From positions 130,529 through 194,528 of the forward strand of contig JACKFH010000009.1 of the NCBI GenBank assembly GCA_020632575.1: a stretch of DNA of 64,000 bases, in the 5' to 3' direction. Below are positions 25,522-33,766 of the stretch, piece after piece. The position numbers and the translations under genes are program-made. The number at the start of each line of letters is the position of its first letter. Position 1 is the stretch's first letter. Below the pieces are notes generated by a model that worked only from the letters and a program-made list of their open reading frames with translations, was not told the origin of the DNA and did no database searches. Source of the stretch: Candidatus Omnitrophota bacterium. Its GTDB lineage: Bacteria; Hinthialibacterota; Hinthialibacteria; OLB16.

Positions 25522-26259
25522 TTACCGCAACGGCGGCGGGAGTCGGTGCAGATAGAACGTATGATCCACTGTCAATCCAACATCCAAAGATGACCCGACC
25601 GATTTGTAGACTTTCTTATTGGCGGTGCCCGTTCTAACTCCGATCCAGAAACCATCTCCGCCAAAGAGGAAGATGTCTCCGTTGCTCTTTGTTCCATTGG
25701 TCGGACTGTAGGAAAGGACCAAGTCATTCGCGTCTTGATTGTAATGAGGTGCATCGGAGTTGATGCCGACACCCCCCTCTTGAAGATCCGGACCGCGTGT
25801 GAAAATCGCCCAGGTCTCCAGACAACCGAGCCCCAGCGATGCGTTCAGGGTCTCGATCCCGCCCATTTCATAAAAGACCCGAGTGGTGTCTTCCCCGCCG
25901 AAAGTGTCCTCGGGAATGGTCGCAATGTACTGGATCGGGAAGGTCAACCAAAACAGCCCCCGCTCGCCTCTTCCTCGGTTCAAAGCATCGTGCTCGCTCT
26001 CCGCCGGATAGATTTTGAAATCCAGGAAATAAGACTCCATCGCGATTCCCAACGAACGGATCTCGCCCTTGCATTTGACCACTCGCGCCCGCTGCTGCGC
26101 TTCCAAAAAATTCGGCAGCGCGATCGCGATGAGAATCAGGATGATCGCGATCACAATCAAAAGTTCGATGAGGGTGAAACCTCTTGGTGAGCGCTCGGAC
26201 TCTCCGCTACTGAAAATTTTAGAAAACCGCGGGATTGGCTTATCCTTCCAACCTCCCAT
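25522..26259 (-). CDS. GspG-like type II/IV pseudopilin
   Basis: A 245-residue pseudopilin starting at ATG 26259 with GGAGGAGG upstream. The prepilin motif is PRGFTLIELL, the helix IVIAIILILIAIALPNF is shared, and LEAQQRARVVKCKGEIRS follows. The end reads SYSPTNGTKSNGDI, GGDGFWIGVRTG and FYLHRLPPPLR. It is transcribed divergently from the secreted protein at 26604; its promoter (26365-26393) is followed by a 14-bp palindrome at 26332-26345. It has no clear terminator in the 142 nt before the next pseudopilin gene. Confidence 0.92.
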   Translation of the reverse strand: MGGWKDKPIPRFSKIFSSGESERSPRGFTLIELLIVIAIILILIAIALPNFLEAQQRARVVKCKGEIRSLGIAMESYFLDFKIYPAESEHDALNRGRGERGLFWLTFPIQYIATIPEDTFGGEDTTRVFYEMGGIETLNASLGLGCLETWAIFTRGPDLQEGGVGINSDAPHYNQDANDLVLSYSPTNGTKSNGDIFLFGGDGFWIGVRTGTANKKVYKSVGSSLDVGLTVDHTFYLHRLPPPLR

Positions 26260-26331
26260 TAGACGCCTCCTCCGTAATCATTTCGTTTAAAATATGAAAG
26301 ATGACCTTAACATATAAAAAATCAAACCTAT

Positions 26332-26345
26332 CTAAAGTGCTTTAG
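26332..26345 (-). promoter_or_regulatory. 14-bp palindrome, copy 1 (pseudopilin side)
   Basis: CTAAAGTGCTTTAG, with perfect 6-bp arms around TG. It starts 19 nt after the -10 of the minus promoter and lies 73 nt before the pseudopilin start at 26259, i.e. just inside the transcript. An exact copy is at 26497-26510. A protein-binding operator is the simplest reading. Confidence 0.55.
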
Positions 26346-26364
26346 AGGAGTTTGAATTGCGGGG

Positions 26365-26393
26365 ATACTAGCCAGATCTCCACCCGGTTGCAA
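26365..26393 (-). promoter_or_regulatory. Sigma-70-type promoter for pseudopilin 25522
   Basis: On the minus strand, TTGCAA (26393-26388), 17-nt spacer, TAGTAT (26370-26365). Expected transcript start is near 26358, leaving a ~100-nt leader that contains the palindrome at 26332-26345. Confidence 0.55.
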
Positions 26394-26442
26394 GCTCGAA
26401 TTTTGTTTCTAAAAAAATTTTAGTGGAAACCCCAAAAAGTGG

Positions 26443-26471
26443 TTGAACTCTCGGCGCTCTCGCAGTATAGT
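26443..26471 (+). promoter_or_regulatory. Sigma-70-type promoter for the secreted protein 26604
   Basis: TTGAAC (26443-26448), 17-nt spacer, TATAGT (26466-26471). Expected start near 26478. The transcript leader would hold the second palindrome (26497-26510) and the ribosome site AAAAGGAGG before 26604. Confidence 0.65.
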
Positions 26472-26496
26472 CGGCTCTTACGCGCTGGAAGATAGC

Positions 26497-26510
26497 CTAA
26501 AGTGCTTTAG
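26497..26510 (+). promoter_or_regulatory. 14-bp palindrome, copy 2 (secreted-protein side)
   Basis: A second exact CTAAAGTGCTTTAG, 25 nt after the plus-strand -10 and 94 nt before ATG 26604. Both copies sit at matching places just downstream of divergent promoters, so one regulator may control both genes. Confidence 0.55.
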
Positions 26511-26603
26511 CGTTTTTGCCTTGAGGATGACTGAAATTTATTTTCAGATGTTGGAAGGAACTGCCAGATTTTTTTAGAGGCAGAATATAAAAGGAGGGCA
26601 ACT

Positions 26604-28133
26604 ATGTTGCGAGTAAAAGTTATTTTTAGTATTTGCTTGCTGGCTGTGTTCGCCGTCGCGCCCGTCGCGGCCCAGCAACCCCTGGCCAGCCCGCTCCTCG
26701 CCGGATTCGTTCCGGTCGTTCCCGAGCAGGGAATGGAGATCAACGGTGTCCAGAACGGCGGTAACTGGGAACCGTATTGCGACGCTTTCGGCGATGGCAC
26801 CCTTGCCGCCGCGAGCATTCGTGAGGAACTCCCCGGAAACACTCCGGGAACCGAAGCCGGGTTCATCTTCATGGCGGACCCCAACAACCAGGTTCAAATC
26901 GTGGATGGTTTCTACACGGAAACCAACTTCCCGAACGATCCTTGGAACAGCAACAATGACGTTGCTCGCGCCTCCGGAAACCCGGCCCGCATCGGTTGCG
27001 ACCGGACCCCCGGCGGCACCAGCTACATGTTCGCTAACGAAGCCACCCCGTGGGCCTTCGGCGCTCTGTTCCCGAACTTCAGCCCGGGCATGAACTACAC
27101 CGCCCAGATGGCGACCGTTCAGTTGTTCAACCGCACCGGTTTCAGCATCACCCCCGCCGCTCTGGCGGAGGATCCGAAGTTCGTCCCTGGCGACACCGGT
27201 CCCCAGACCGACCAGGATCGTTTCGGTGGCGATGTCATCGGTCTCTCCAATGGTGGCTACTCGGTTATCGTTGAGGCTCGTTCCACCGCTCACAGCCCGA
27301 CCGGCGATCGCTGGCGCGCCTGCACCATCTACGATTCCTCCGGGAACCGTGTGACCGGTCCGTTCAATGCCAACATTGAGCAGCCGACCGCTCGCACAAC
27401 CGGTTGGTCGAACATGGCCGCTTACAATGGCGGGTGGGCCGACTACCCCAACCATGAGAACACCCAGAACACCAATGGCAACTTCACCATGCAGTTCTGG
27501 AACAACGATGGCACTCCGCAGGGCACCTGGGAGTACATCCTTCGCGCGGCTCCTGGCGATCCGCTGGCCCCGGCCGGTGGCATCACCACTTCCATCAGCG
27601 ATGGTGGCGGCCAGGGTGGCGCTCGTATCCGCAGCCATCCCGCTAGCAACTACGTCTACTACGTGGGCCGTGGTTTCGGCGTTGGCGGCGGCGCGAATGC
27701 CGGCGTCTACATCACCAAGATCGACGCCACCACCCGTCAGACCGTTGGCGAGGCTTTCGTGAGCGACACCTTTGACACCGCCGTCGAGCGTGTGATGGCT
27801 GGCGTCGATGCCAACGACAACATCTTTGTTTGCTGGGCCGAGGGCGCCACCAACCAGATGATCGGTCGTCTCTATGACGACACTCTGGCTCCGGTGACCG
27901 ACGCTTTCTTCTGCTTCCAGAACAGCAACAATGGCAACTTCACCACCCGTCGTCCGTCGTGCGCGATGGCCGACGATGGCCGTATCCTGATCACCGGTCG
28001 TTTCGAGGGCCAAGGCGCCACTTCCATTCCGGCGTACGCCAACTCCTTCGACGATGACCAAGTCGCGATCGTTATCCAGATCCCGCAGCCGATCGAAACC
28101 TCGGATGTCGAGAACTGGAAACTGTTGGACTAA
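26604..28133 (+). CDS. Secreted protein with codon use typical of high expression
   Basis: A 509-residue protein with a signal peptide (cut near APVAAQ). The ATG at 26604 follows AAAAGGAGG, and a good promoter lies upstream. The mature protein is rich in Asn, Thr, Gly and aromatic residues, with segments such as GGYSVIVEARST, NNDGTPQGTWEY and NDNIFVCWAEG, suggesting a beta-propeller or beta-rich surface domain; I recognise no family. Arg is mostly CGT/CGC, and Pro CCG, Gly GGC/GGT and Asn AAC dominate, unlike the CGA/CGG and CTC use of neighbouring genes. A strong terminator follows. I infer an abundant extracellular or S-layer-like protein. Confidence 0.82.
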   Translation: MLRVKVIFSICLLAVFAVAPVAAQQPLASPLLAGFVPVVPEQGMEINGVQNGGNWEPYCDAFGDGTLAAASIREELPGNTPGTEAGFIFMADPNNQVQIVDGFYTETNFPNDPWNSNNDVARASGNPARIGCDRTPGGTSYMFANEATPWAFGALFPNFSPGMNYTAQMATVQLFNRTGFSITPAALAEDPKFVPGDTGPQTDQDRFGGDVIGLSNGGYSVIVEARSTAHSPTGDRWRACTIYDSSGNRVTGPFNANIEQPTARTTGWSNMAAYNGGWADYPNHENTQNTNGNFTMQFWNNDGTPQGTWEYILRAAPGDPLAPAGGITTSISDGGGQGGARIRSHPASNYVYYVGRGFGVGGGANAGVYITKIDATTRQTVGEAFVSDTFDTAVERVMAGVDANDNIFVCWAEGATNQMIGRLYDDTLAPVTDAFFCFQNSNNGNFTTRRPSCAMADDGRILITGRFEGQGATSIPAYANSFDDDQVAIVIQIPQPIETSDVENWKLLD

Positions 28134-28178
28134 TCGTTTGATGTAAGTTTTGTACGCAGTTTCAACCAACATTTTCAA

Positions 28179-28206
28179 GGGCCGGTCATTTGACCGGCCC
28201 TTTTTT
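28179..28206 (+). terminator. Rho-independent terminator
   Basis: GGGCCGGTCA (28179-28188) pairs with TGACCGGCCC (28191-28200) around TT and is followed by TTTTTT. It closes the gene at 26604. Confidence 0.95.
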
Positions 28207-28280
28207 CATGTGGGTCGCCACAATTCAGGGACCAAACCCAAGGGGGAAGGTGTCTCGGGCTGGCGGGACTTGCCGGCTGG

Positions 28281-28300
28281 ATTCCCGCCTTCGCGGGAAT
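28281..28300 (+). repeat. Short palindromic repeat (ATTCCCGC arms)
   Basis: ATTCCCGCCTTCGCGGGAAT, then TGACAG. An inverted copy is at 28591-28610, and a variant with paired base changes at 1495-1514. Confidence 0.7.
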
Positions 28301-28385
28301 GACAGAGGTTAGACCGTTCGGAATGAAAGAGGTTAGATCGTTCGGAATGACAGAGGTTGGATGGTTGGGAATGACGAAGGTTGGA
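28297..28385 (+). repeat. 24-bp tandem repeat, about 3.7 copies
   Basis: Copies at 28297-28320, 28321-28344, 28345-28368 and a partial one to about 28385. Each starts GAATGA and contains AGAGGTTAGA or a close variant; copy 3 has more changes. It begins inside the end of the palindrome at 28281-28300, as if its flank had been amplified. Confidence 0.75.
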
Positions 28386-28531
28386 ATGCCGTGCCGTCTG
28401 TAGCCGGCAACTCACTTGCCGGGATTCCCCCGCCTTTGCGGTGGGAACTTGCTTGTGCCGTGGGAGGGGCATCTTGCCCCGAAAGGCGGGTCCGCTCTTC
28501 GCAATGGGAATGCCGCCCCCACCCCGTAAGC

Positions 28532-28566
28532 AAAAACCCCCGGCCGAGAAGAATCCCGACCGGGGG
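28532..28566 (-). terminator. Rho-independent terminator for the VCBS protein
   Basis: CCCCCGG (28537-28543) pairs with CCGGGGG (28560-28566); on the minus strand it is followed by TTTTTG. It lies ~55 nt after the stop at 28622, past one more palindrome. Confidence 0.75.
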
Positions 28567-28590
28567 AATAGCAGTGCATCGCTAAGCGTC

Positions 28591-28610
28591 ATTCCCGCGA
28601 AGGCGGGAAT
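28591..28610 (-). repeat. Short palindromic repeat, inverted copy
   Basis: Reverse complement of 28281-28300 with a partly conserved flank (CCATCAGC beside it). The two copies bracket the intergenic repeat region. Confidence 0.65.
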
Positions 28611-28621
28611 CCATCAGCGTG

Positions 28622-29911
28622 TTACTCGCTCTTTTTCGTCACGCCCTTGTTTTCGTAGTAGCGAAGGTTCTCGGTCGAACGGCCGATCGCCACCACATCC
28701 GGCAATCCATCCCCATTCACATCCCCGATAGCGATCGACTCGGTGGCCATGTCGGTGTCGAGCGGGATCGTCTTGGAGGTGACCTTCGGATCGACTTGCC
28801 CGCTTTCGTAGGTGAAATGGAGGTCGTAGACATTCAATCCGGGCTTGTTGTCGGGCGGGGTGTTCTCGCGAAATCCGGCGATCAGTTCGTCCTCGCCGTC
28901 CTGATCGAAATCCCCCCACCCGATCGCGTGTCCCCCTTTGAGTGTGTCGTCGATCACATGCCGATCCCACAGTTTGAGTCGCTCGGTCCCATCCTCTTTT
29001 TGGCGATTTAGGGTGTAAATCACCGCCTGATGACCGTGCCAAGGTTCGATGGTCCCCATCATCGGATTCCTTTCGTCGAATTGTCCGATCGCGATCTCTC
29101 CGGCGCCGCAAGCGGGGAAGGCCTGCGGATTCCCCGGAGCCACGAGACTCCAATTCCAAATGCCCTTTTTCCCGAGGTAATCGAATTGGTTGATCCCCGA
29201 CAGGGCCGCGACCAACACCGAATCCTTGCCGTCGAACTCCCAATCCACCTTGGCCAGCCCATGCGCGATCTGCAGGTATCGCTCATCGATGACCTCCATC
29301 TCCCACTCGTCCTTGAACGGATTCTCGGGGGGCAGGAGTCGAATGAGTCGAAGGCTGGGATTACGGAAAAAAGGGGGAGTCGACCCTTTCCCCTTCAGCG
29401 GGGCCGCGATCAACTCGTTCTTGTCGTCCCCATCCATGTCCGCCCAGAGCAGACGATGCAATGTCGGTTCCTCGATGATTTTGACATGCTCCCATTCCTT
29501 ATCCGGCGAGTCCCCCTTTCGCAGCATATACAGCGATCCGCCGGAGGTGGTGTCGTTGATATTCCAATCCGCCGCCACGGCCAATTCGGGAACCCCATCC
29601 CCATCGAGATCGTCGGGGGCCATGTGGATGAAGGTTCCGTCGATTCCATTCGAAACGACATGCTCTTTCCACGAAGGATTCTCGAACCAGACGATCTTGT
29701 TCGAGGTCATCGCCACCACATCCAACTTCCCGTCGGAATTGACGTCGACCAGATCGACACACCGTCCCGTGCCGATATCCCCCGAAATCTCATGGATTTC
29801 GAATTTCGGAACAGCCGGTTCCGTCTCTTGCGCCCGGGTCGCAAGGGGAGCTGCCGCCAGCGCCCAGATCGCCAGGCCCATCGCGGCCCAGCGGTTTCGT
29901 GTTTCCATCAT
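28622..29911 (-). CDS. Secreted VCBS/FG-GAP repeat protein
   Basis: A 429-residue protein; ATG 29911 is chosen because GGAG lies 9 nt upstream. A signal peptide is cut near ATRAQ. The body has repeated calcium-loop motifs DVNSDGKLDVV, DLDGDGVPELA, DMDGDDKNELI, DFDQDGEDELI and DVNGDGLPDVV, plus linking segments with IVWFENPSWK, so it is a FG-GAP/VCBS beta-propeller-like protein of about seven blades. Such proteins bind ligands or partners outside the cell; no catalytic motif seen. Related in type to the partial protein at 1-1294. Confidence 0.92.
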   Translation of the reverse strand: MMETRNRWAAMGLAIWALAAAPLATRAQETEPAVPKFEIHEISGDIGTGRCVDLVDVNSDGKLDVVAMTSNKIVWFENPSWKEHVVSNGIDGTFIHMAPDDLDGDGVPELAVAADWNINDTTSGGSLYMLRKGDSPDKEWEHVKIIEEPTLHRLLWADMDGDDKNELIAAPLKGKGSTPPFFRNPSLRLIRLLPPENPFKDEWEMEVIDERYLQIAHGLAKVDWEFDGKDSVLVAALSGINQFDYLGKKGIWNWSLVAPGNPQAFPACGAGEIAIGQFDERNPMMGTIEPWHGHQAVIYTLNRQKEDGTERLKLWDRHVIDDTLKGGHAIGWGDFDQDGEDELIAGFRENTPPDNKPGLNVYDLHFTYESGQVDPKVTSKTIPLDTDMATESIAIGDVNGDGLPDVVAIGRSTENLRYYENKGVTKKSE

Positions 29912-30001
29912 GATCCGTTTCTCCAATCCTTGATTCAAAATTAATAAGAATTTCGATTGTCAGTCTATTATGGCTGGAAGTGGCTTGGGGTTAAACCGAG
30001 G

Positions 30002-31102
30002 TCAGACGCTGAACCGGAAGTGCATGACATCGCCGTCCTGTACGACATAATCCTTCCCCTCGATTCGCATCAATCCGGCCGCTTTGCAGGCCGCCTCGGT
30101 TTTATGTTCGACGTAGTCGTGGTAGGAGATCACCTCGGCGCGGATAAAACCGCGTTCGAAATCGGTGTGGATAACACCGGCGGCTTGGGGCGCTGTCGAT
30201 CCCTGTTTGATCGTCCAAGCGCGCACCTCTTTCGGCCCAGCGGTGAAATAATTGATCAGTCCGAGTGCGTGGAAACCCTTTCGAATCACCTGATCGAGGC
30301 CGCTCTCCTCCGCGCCCAGCGATTCGAGGAACTCGGCCCGCTCCTCGTCCGACATCCCCACCATCTCCTCCTCGATCTTGGCGCACAGGACCACCATCTC
30401 GGCCCCCTCGCTCTCGGCGATTTTTCGCACCGAGGCCACATACTCGTTCTCTTCCGACAAACCTTCCTCGTCGACATTCGCCGCATAAATGACTTTCTTG
30501 GCGGTGATGAACTGCATCTCCTTGTTGAGTGCGCGGAACGCCTCGGTGTCGGTGTCGGGAAAGGAGGAGGCGGGCCGCCCCTCGGCCAGAAGGTCCCTCA
30601 GGGAGTTCGCCGCATCCATGATCGGCTGAAGCTTTTTGTCCCCTTTGAGTTGTTTCCCGAGACGGTCGATCTTCCGCTCGAGTTGCTCGAGGTCGGCCAG
30701 AATCAGTTCCGTTTGAATGACTTCGATATCGTCCGCCGGGCTGGGTTTGGCGTTCACATGGACCACGTTGTCGTCATCGAAACAACGCACCACATGCACG
30801 ATCGCCGAGGTTTCCCGAATATTTCCCAGAAATTGGTTGCCAAGCCCCTCTCCCTTACTGGCCCCCTTCACCAAACCGGCGATGTCCACAAACTCGACTG
30901 TGGCGTAGAGGGTTTGAGCCGGTTTGACCAATTCCGTGAGTTTGTCGATCCGCGCGTCCGGCAAGGCCACAATCGCCTTATTGGGTTCGATTGTGCAGAA
31001 CGGATAGTTCGCGGCTTCCGCATTTTGCGCCTTGGTCAAGGCGTTGAAAGTGGTGCTTTTTCCGACATTCGGAAGTCCAACGATTCCAATCCCTAGAGCC
31101 AT
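30002..31102 (-). CDS. ychF: YchF/OLA1-family ribosome-associated ATPase
   Basis: A 366-residue protein that is the standard YchF length. The start at 31102 gives the family's MALGIGIVGLPNVGKST, with Walker A at residues 9-17 (GLPNVGKST). The G3 region DIAGLVKGASKGEG matches YchF, and the C-terminal TGS domain ends with YVVQDGDVMHFRF. YchF hydrolyses ATP rather than GTP, binds ribosomes and takes part in stress responses. A housekeeping gene, monocistronic here, with the cleanest family assignment in the window. No ribosome site stronger than a weak purine run is seen. Confidence 0.97.
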   Translation of the reverse strand: MALGIGIVGLPNVGKSTTFNALTKAQNAEAANYPFCTIEPNKAIVALPDARIDKLTELVKPAQTLYATVEFVDIAGLVKGASKGEGLGNQFLGNIRETSAIVHVVRCFDDDNVVHVNAKPSPADDIEVIQTELILADLEQLERKIDRLGKQLKGDKKLQPIMDAANSLRDLLAEGRPASSFPDTDTEAFRALNKEMQFITAKKVIYAANVDEEGLSEENEYVASVRKIAESEGAEMVVLCAKIEEEMVGMSDEERAEFLESLGAEESGLDQVIRKGFHALGLINYFTAGPKEVRAWTIKQGSTAPQAAGVIHTDFERGFIRAEVISYHDYVEHKTEAACKAAGLMRIEGKDYVVQDGDVMHFRFSV

Positions 31103-31322
31103 GGTGAGAGTGTTCGGCAATCCTTTTCGATATCGATTGTAAAGGTCCGGACTGTGCCAGAATGAGGGGCGGACTTCAATACAAGCGAATTCAGAATTAG
31201 TCTTGCCTTTCCGCGTGTTCCACCATGGAAAAAGCTAGGGGAATGTCCTATACTTTTGTTTGGTGGATTTGTGATGTTTTTTTCCGTACTGTAAGTCTTG
31301 CCACTGAACGAGGAGAATGGTG

Positions 31323-33641
31323 ATGGATTCCCGCAGGCTCAATGTCAAACCGTTTTGCCAATTTCTGAAAGGTGCGTCCTCAATTTTCGTTGTCATGGCC
31401 GCCTTCCTGTACGCCAACCAGAGCGTGTCGGCCCAATCGTTTCCAAAATCCGGTCCGACCCCGCCACCCTGTGTCGATTGTGTCCAAGCAGCCACACTAA
31501 CGATCGAATGCAGCGGATCGGTTTCCCTCTCCTCGGAGGTTCTAACCTTCATTATTTCGGACCCGGTCACTCTATCGGGATGCAGTCCCGTCCTATCCAA
31601 TGAAATTTTTTCGGTCACCATCGATTGCGCCACGTTGAATTTGGGGATTCCCCCCGGAACCGATTGCGGACTCGCGATTTTCCAACTCTCAGATCTCCTC
31701 GCGGACGAAGTCAATAAGAAGGCCGAACAGGTTTTGGGCCTCCATATGTTTACGATGACGCTTGAGAGCCAACTTCCCGACAAGGCCGAGATCTCCGTGC
31801 GATCCGCCTTTCCATTTAATATTACTGCGACAGCCCCCGAATTCTCCCTGACCCCGGGGCTCTCCTTGCCACTCACGCCCTCTTGCCCAATCAACAACAT
31901 CTGCAACGGAGTCTCCGGGGACGAGAGCGGCGCCTCGACAACGGGTCTCACCTTGGGGTACACCGACAGCGTTTGCACTGAAGTTTGCACCCCCACGCCG
32001 ACCGAGACCCCGACCGAGACCTCCACATTCACCCCGACCGACACGCCGACCGAGACTTCCACCTTCACTGACACGCCCACGAACACCCCAACCCCGACCG
32101 AAACGCCGACTAGTCCCACGGAAACCCCAACGGACACTCCCACAGATACGCCGACCGGGTCTCCCACAGAGACACCGACCGACACACCGACCAATACACC
32201 CACGGACACTCCGACCAACACTCCCACGGATACGCCAACATTTACTCCAACGGATACGCCCACGGACACACCGACAAATACTCCCACGGACACTCCCACG
32301 GATACGCCGACCGGGACATTGACCGAGACTCCCACCGCGACTCCGACGGACACTCCAACGAATACACCGACCGACACGCCAACGGATACGCCGACAAACA
32401 CGCCGACAGGGTCTCCGACCAATACTCCCACGGACACTCCGACCGACACTCCCACGGCGACTCCGACCGAACCAGTCCCATGCGACAGCGGGTACTACAT
32501 CCTCGATATTTTCGGTGGAAGGCACCGGGTGGGGAATCCGGAAATCATCACGGGAGAACTTTATTTCGGCCAGCCGATCGCGAGAGACATGGAGAAGGTC
32601 TTCTTGGATCAATTCTCCAACAGCGATTCTCATGGACTCGACCTGGTCGTGCTCGATGGGTTCGGCGCGGCCCACTTCGTGGCGCATCCCGTTGTGGTGC
32701 AGCAAGAATTCTACTTCCCGGGGACCACTGAATTCCCAGGCGGACGAGCGGTCGACATTGAAGTGACCACCGACGGGCTTGGCTTCTGGGTCTTGACCGA
32801 TTACGGCGCCATCTTCCGCGCCGGTACGGCGCAGGATCTGGGCGAGCCCGCGCTTGTCGGAAGCACCGGCATGATGGGGACTTTGGGATACGATATCCCG
32901 ACGCCTCCCGACTTCAGGCAATATCTGAATGTCGCCGATGGCGGGGCCGTTCTACGCGCCGTCTCCCTCTTCGTGGTCGATGTCAATGGCGACAATGACC
33001 CCGATGGCTTCGTGATCATCGACTCGATGGGCGGCCACTACCACTACGATGGCGATGGCAATCCGATCCCCGGCGGTGCGTTCAGCGGAGAGCCGGCCGA
33101 TAGCCCGCTCAAACTCCTCGATCCGGATATGAACAACGGCGGGTACGCTTGGCCGTTCTTCCCGGGGCTCGATATCGCTCGCGACGCCGAGATTCATCCC
33201 AGCAAGCAGGGTGTCATCATCCTCGATGGTTGGGGCGGCATTCACCCGGTTCCTGTCGATGTGGAATCCAATCCGGTCTATTTCGCCAACAACCGGGTTT
33301 CCAACGCCGATCCGACACCGATCTACATGGTCGGTCTCCCGTACATCGTCACGGGATTCGACAACCCCGAGACCCCCGAGGATGAGGGCGATGCCTCCAC
33401 CTATGGCATCGACGCGGCCTCGATCTTCAAAGACCTCGAGTATTGCGGCGATGGGACGGATGGTTTCTACACGCTCGATGGGTTTGGCGCCATCTTCGCT
33501 TTCGGAACTTCGAGACCGGATCCGCAAGTGCTTCTCGGCCCATTCCCGGGTGGACCGTATTTCTTCCCGTGTCCGTACGCGATCGATTTCGAAACTTTCG
33601 GACCGGATCAAATGGAGATGGACAACCCTGTTAAGAAATAA
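31323..33641 (+). CDS. Surface protein with a Thr/Pro stalk and a six-repeat C-terminal domain
   Basis: A 772-residue protein; ATG 31323 lies 7 nt after GAGGAG (an ATG at 31317 is too close). A signal peptide ends near SVSAQ. Residues ~40-220 form a Cys-containing domain of unknown family. Residues ~222-383 are an almost pure TPT(D/E)TPT repeat, a rigid, probably glycosylated stalk. The remaining ~390 residues have six copies of a GxxxLDxFGxxH-like motif: YYILDIFGGRH, LVVLDGFGAAH, FWVLTDYGAIF, FVIIDSMGGHY, VIILDGWGGIH and FYTLDGFGAIF. The regular spacing suggests a propeller or related repeat fold. Probably a surface display or adhesion protein. Confidence 0.85.
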   Translation: MDSRRLNVKPFCQFLKGASSIFVVMAAFLYANQSVSAQSFPKSGPTPPPCVDCVQAATLTIECSGSVSLSSEVLTFIISDPVTLSGCSPVLSNEIFSVTIDCATLNLGIPPGTDCGLAIFQLSDLLADEVNKKAEQVLGLHMFTMTLESQLPDKAEISVRSAFPFNITATAPEFSLTPGLSLPLTPSCPINNICNGVSGDESGASTTGLTLGYTDSVCTEVCTPTPTETPTETSTFTPTDTPTETSTFTDTPTNTPTPTETPTSPTETPTDTPTDTPTGSPTETPTDTPTNTPTDTPTNTPTDTPTFTPTDTPTDTPTNTPTDTPTDTPTGTLTETPTATPTDTPTNTPTDTPTDTPTNTPTGSPTNTPTDTPTDTPTATPTEPVPCDSGYYILDIFGGRHRVGNPEIITGELYFGQPIARDMEKVFLDQFSNSDSHGLDLVVLDGFGAAHFVAHPVVVQQEFYFPGTTEFPGGRAVDIEVTTDGLGFWVLTDYGAIFRAGTAQDLGEPALVGSTGMMGTLGYDIPTPPDFRQYLNVADGGAVLRAVSLFVVDVNGDNDPDGFVIIDSMGGHYHYDGDGNPIPGGAFSGEPADSPLKLLDPDMNNGGYAWPFFPGLDIARDAEIHPSKQGVIILDGWGGIHPVPVDVESNPVYFANNRVSNADPTPIYMVGLPYIVTGFDNPETPEDEGDASTYGIDAASIFKDLEYCGDGTDGFYTLDGFGAIFAFGTSRPDPQVLLGPFPGGPYFFPCPYAIDFETFGPDQMEMDNPVKK
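31989..32472 (+). repeat. Tandem Thr/Pro codon repeat inside the surface protein gene
   Basis: Short repeats of the type ACNCCNACNGANACNCC encode TPTDTPT and TPTETPT units. Third codon positions vary a lot between units, so the repeat is kept at the protein level. Its reverse strand is also open for over 1 kb; I treat that as a shadow. Confidence 0.85.
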
Positions 33642-33766
33642 ACGATAGGGATATACTGGGAATTGCCACCCAGGAGGGGAGCGGAAATTGCAGAAACGCA
33701 ATTATTATCATTATTCCGCTCCCCTTTCCATTTTTGCACCCTTGATTTTGGGAGAATGACCATAAG

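Larger units (their letters stand above)
28207..28621. other. Intergenic region of palindromes and tandem repeats
   Basis: A ~415-base gap between convergent genes without a coding frame. It holds two inverted copies of the ATTCCCGC palindrome (28281-28300, 28591-28610), a 24-bp tandem repeat (28297-28385), hairpins CCGGCAA/TTGCCGG (28404-28422) and GGGGCA/TGCCCC (28466-28480), and a minus-strand terminator. Confidence 0.7.

Noticed and set aside
26574..28178. 534-codon minus frame opposite the secreted protein
   Set aside because: Strong codon bias, promoter, ribosome site and terminator all support the plus-strand gene.
28297..28385. Possible CRISPR array
   Set aside because: The 24-bp units are adjacent with no spacers, and no cas genes are nearby.
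29957..31096. Plus frame opposite ychF
   Set aside because: YchF on the minus strand is unmistakable.
31235..32455. Minus frame of VSVGVSVGV repeats
   Set aside because: It is the reverse reading of the Thr/Pro stalk repeat; no ribosome site or signal peptide.
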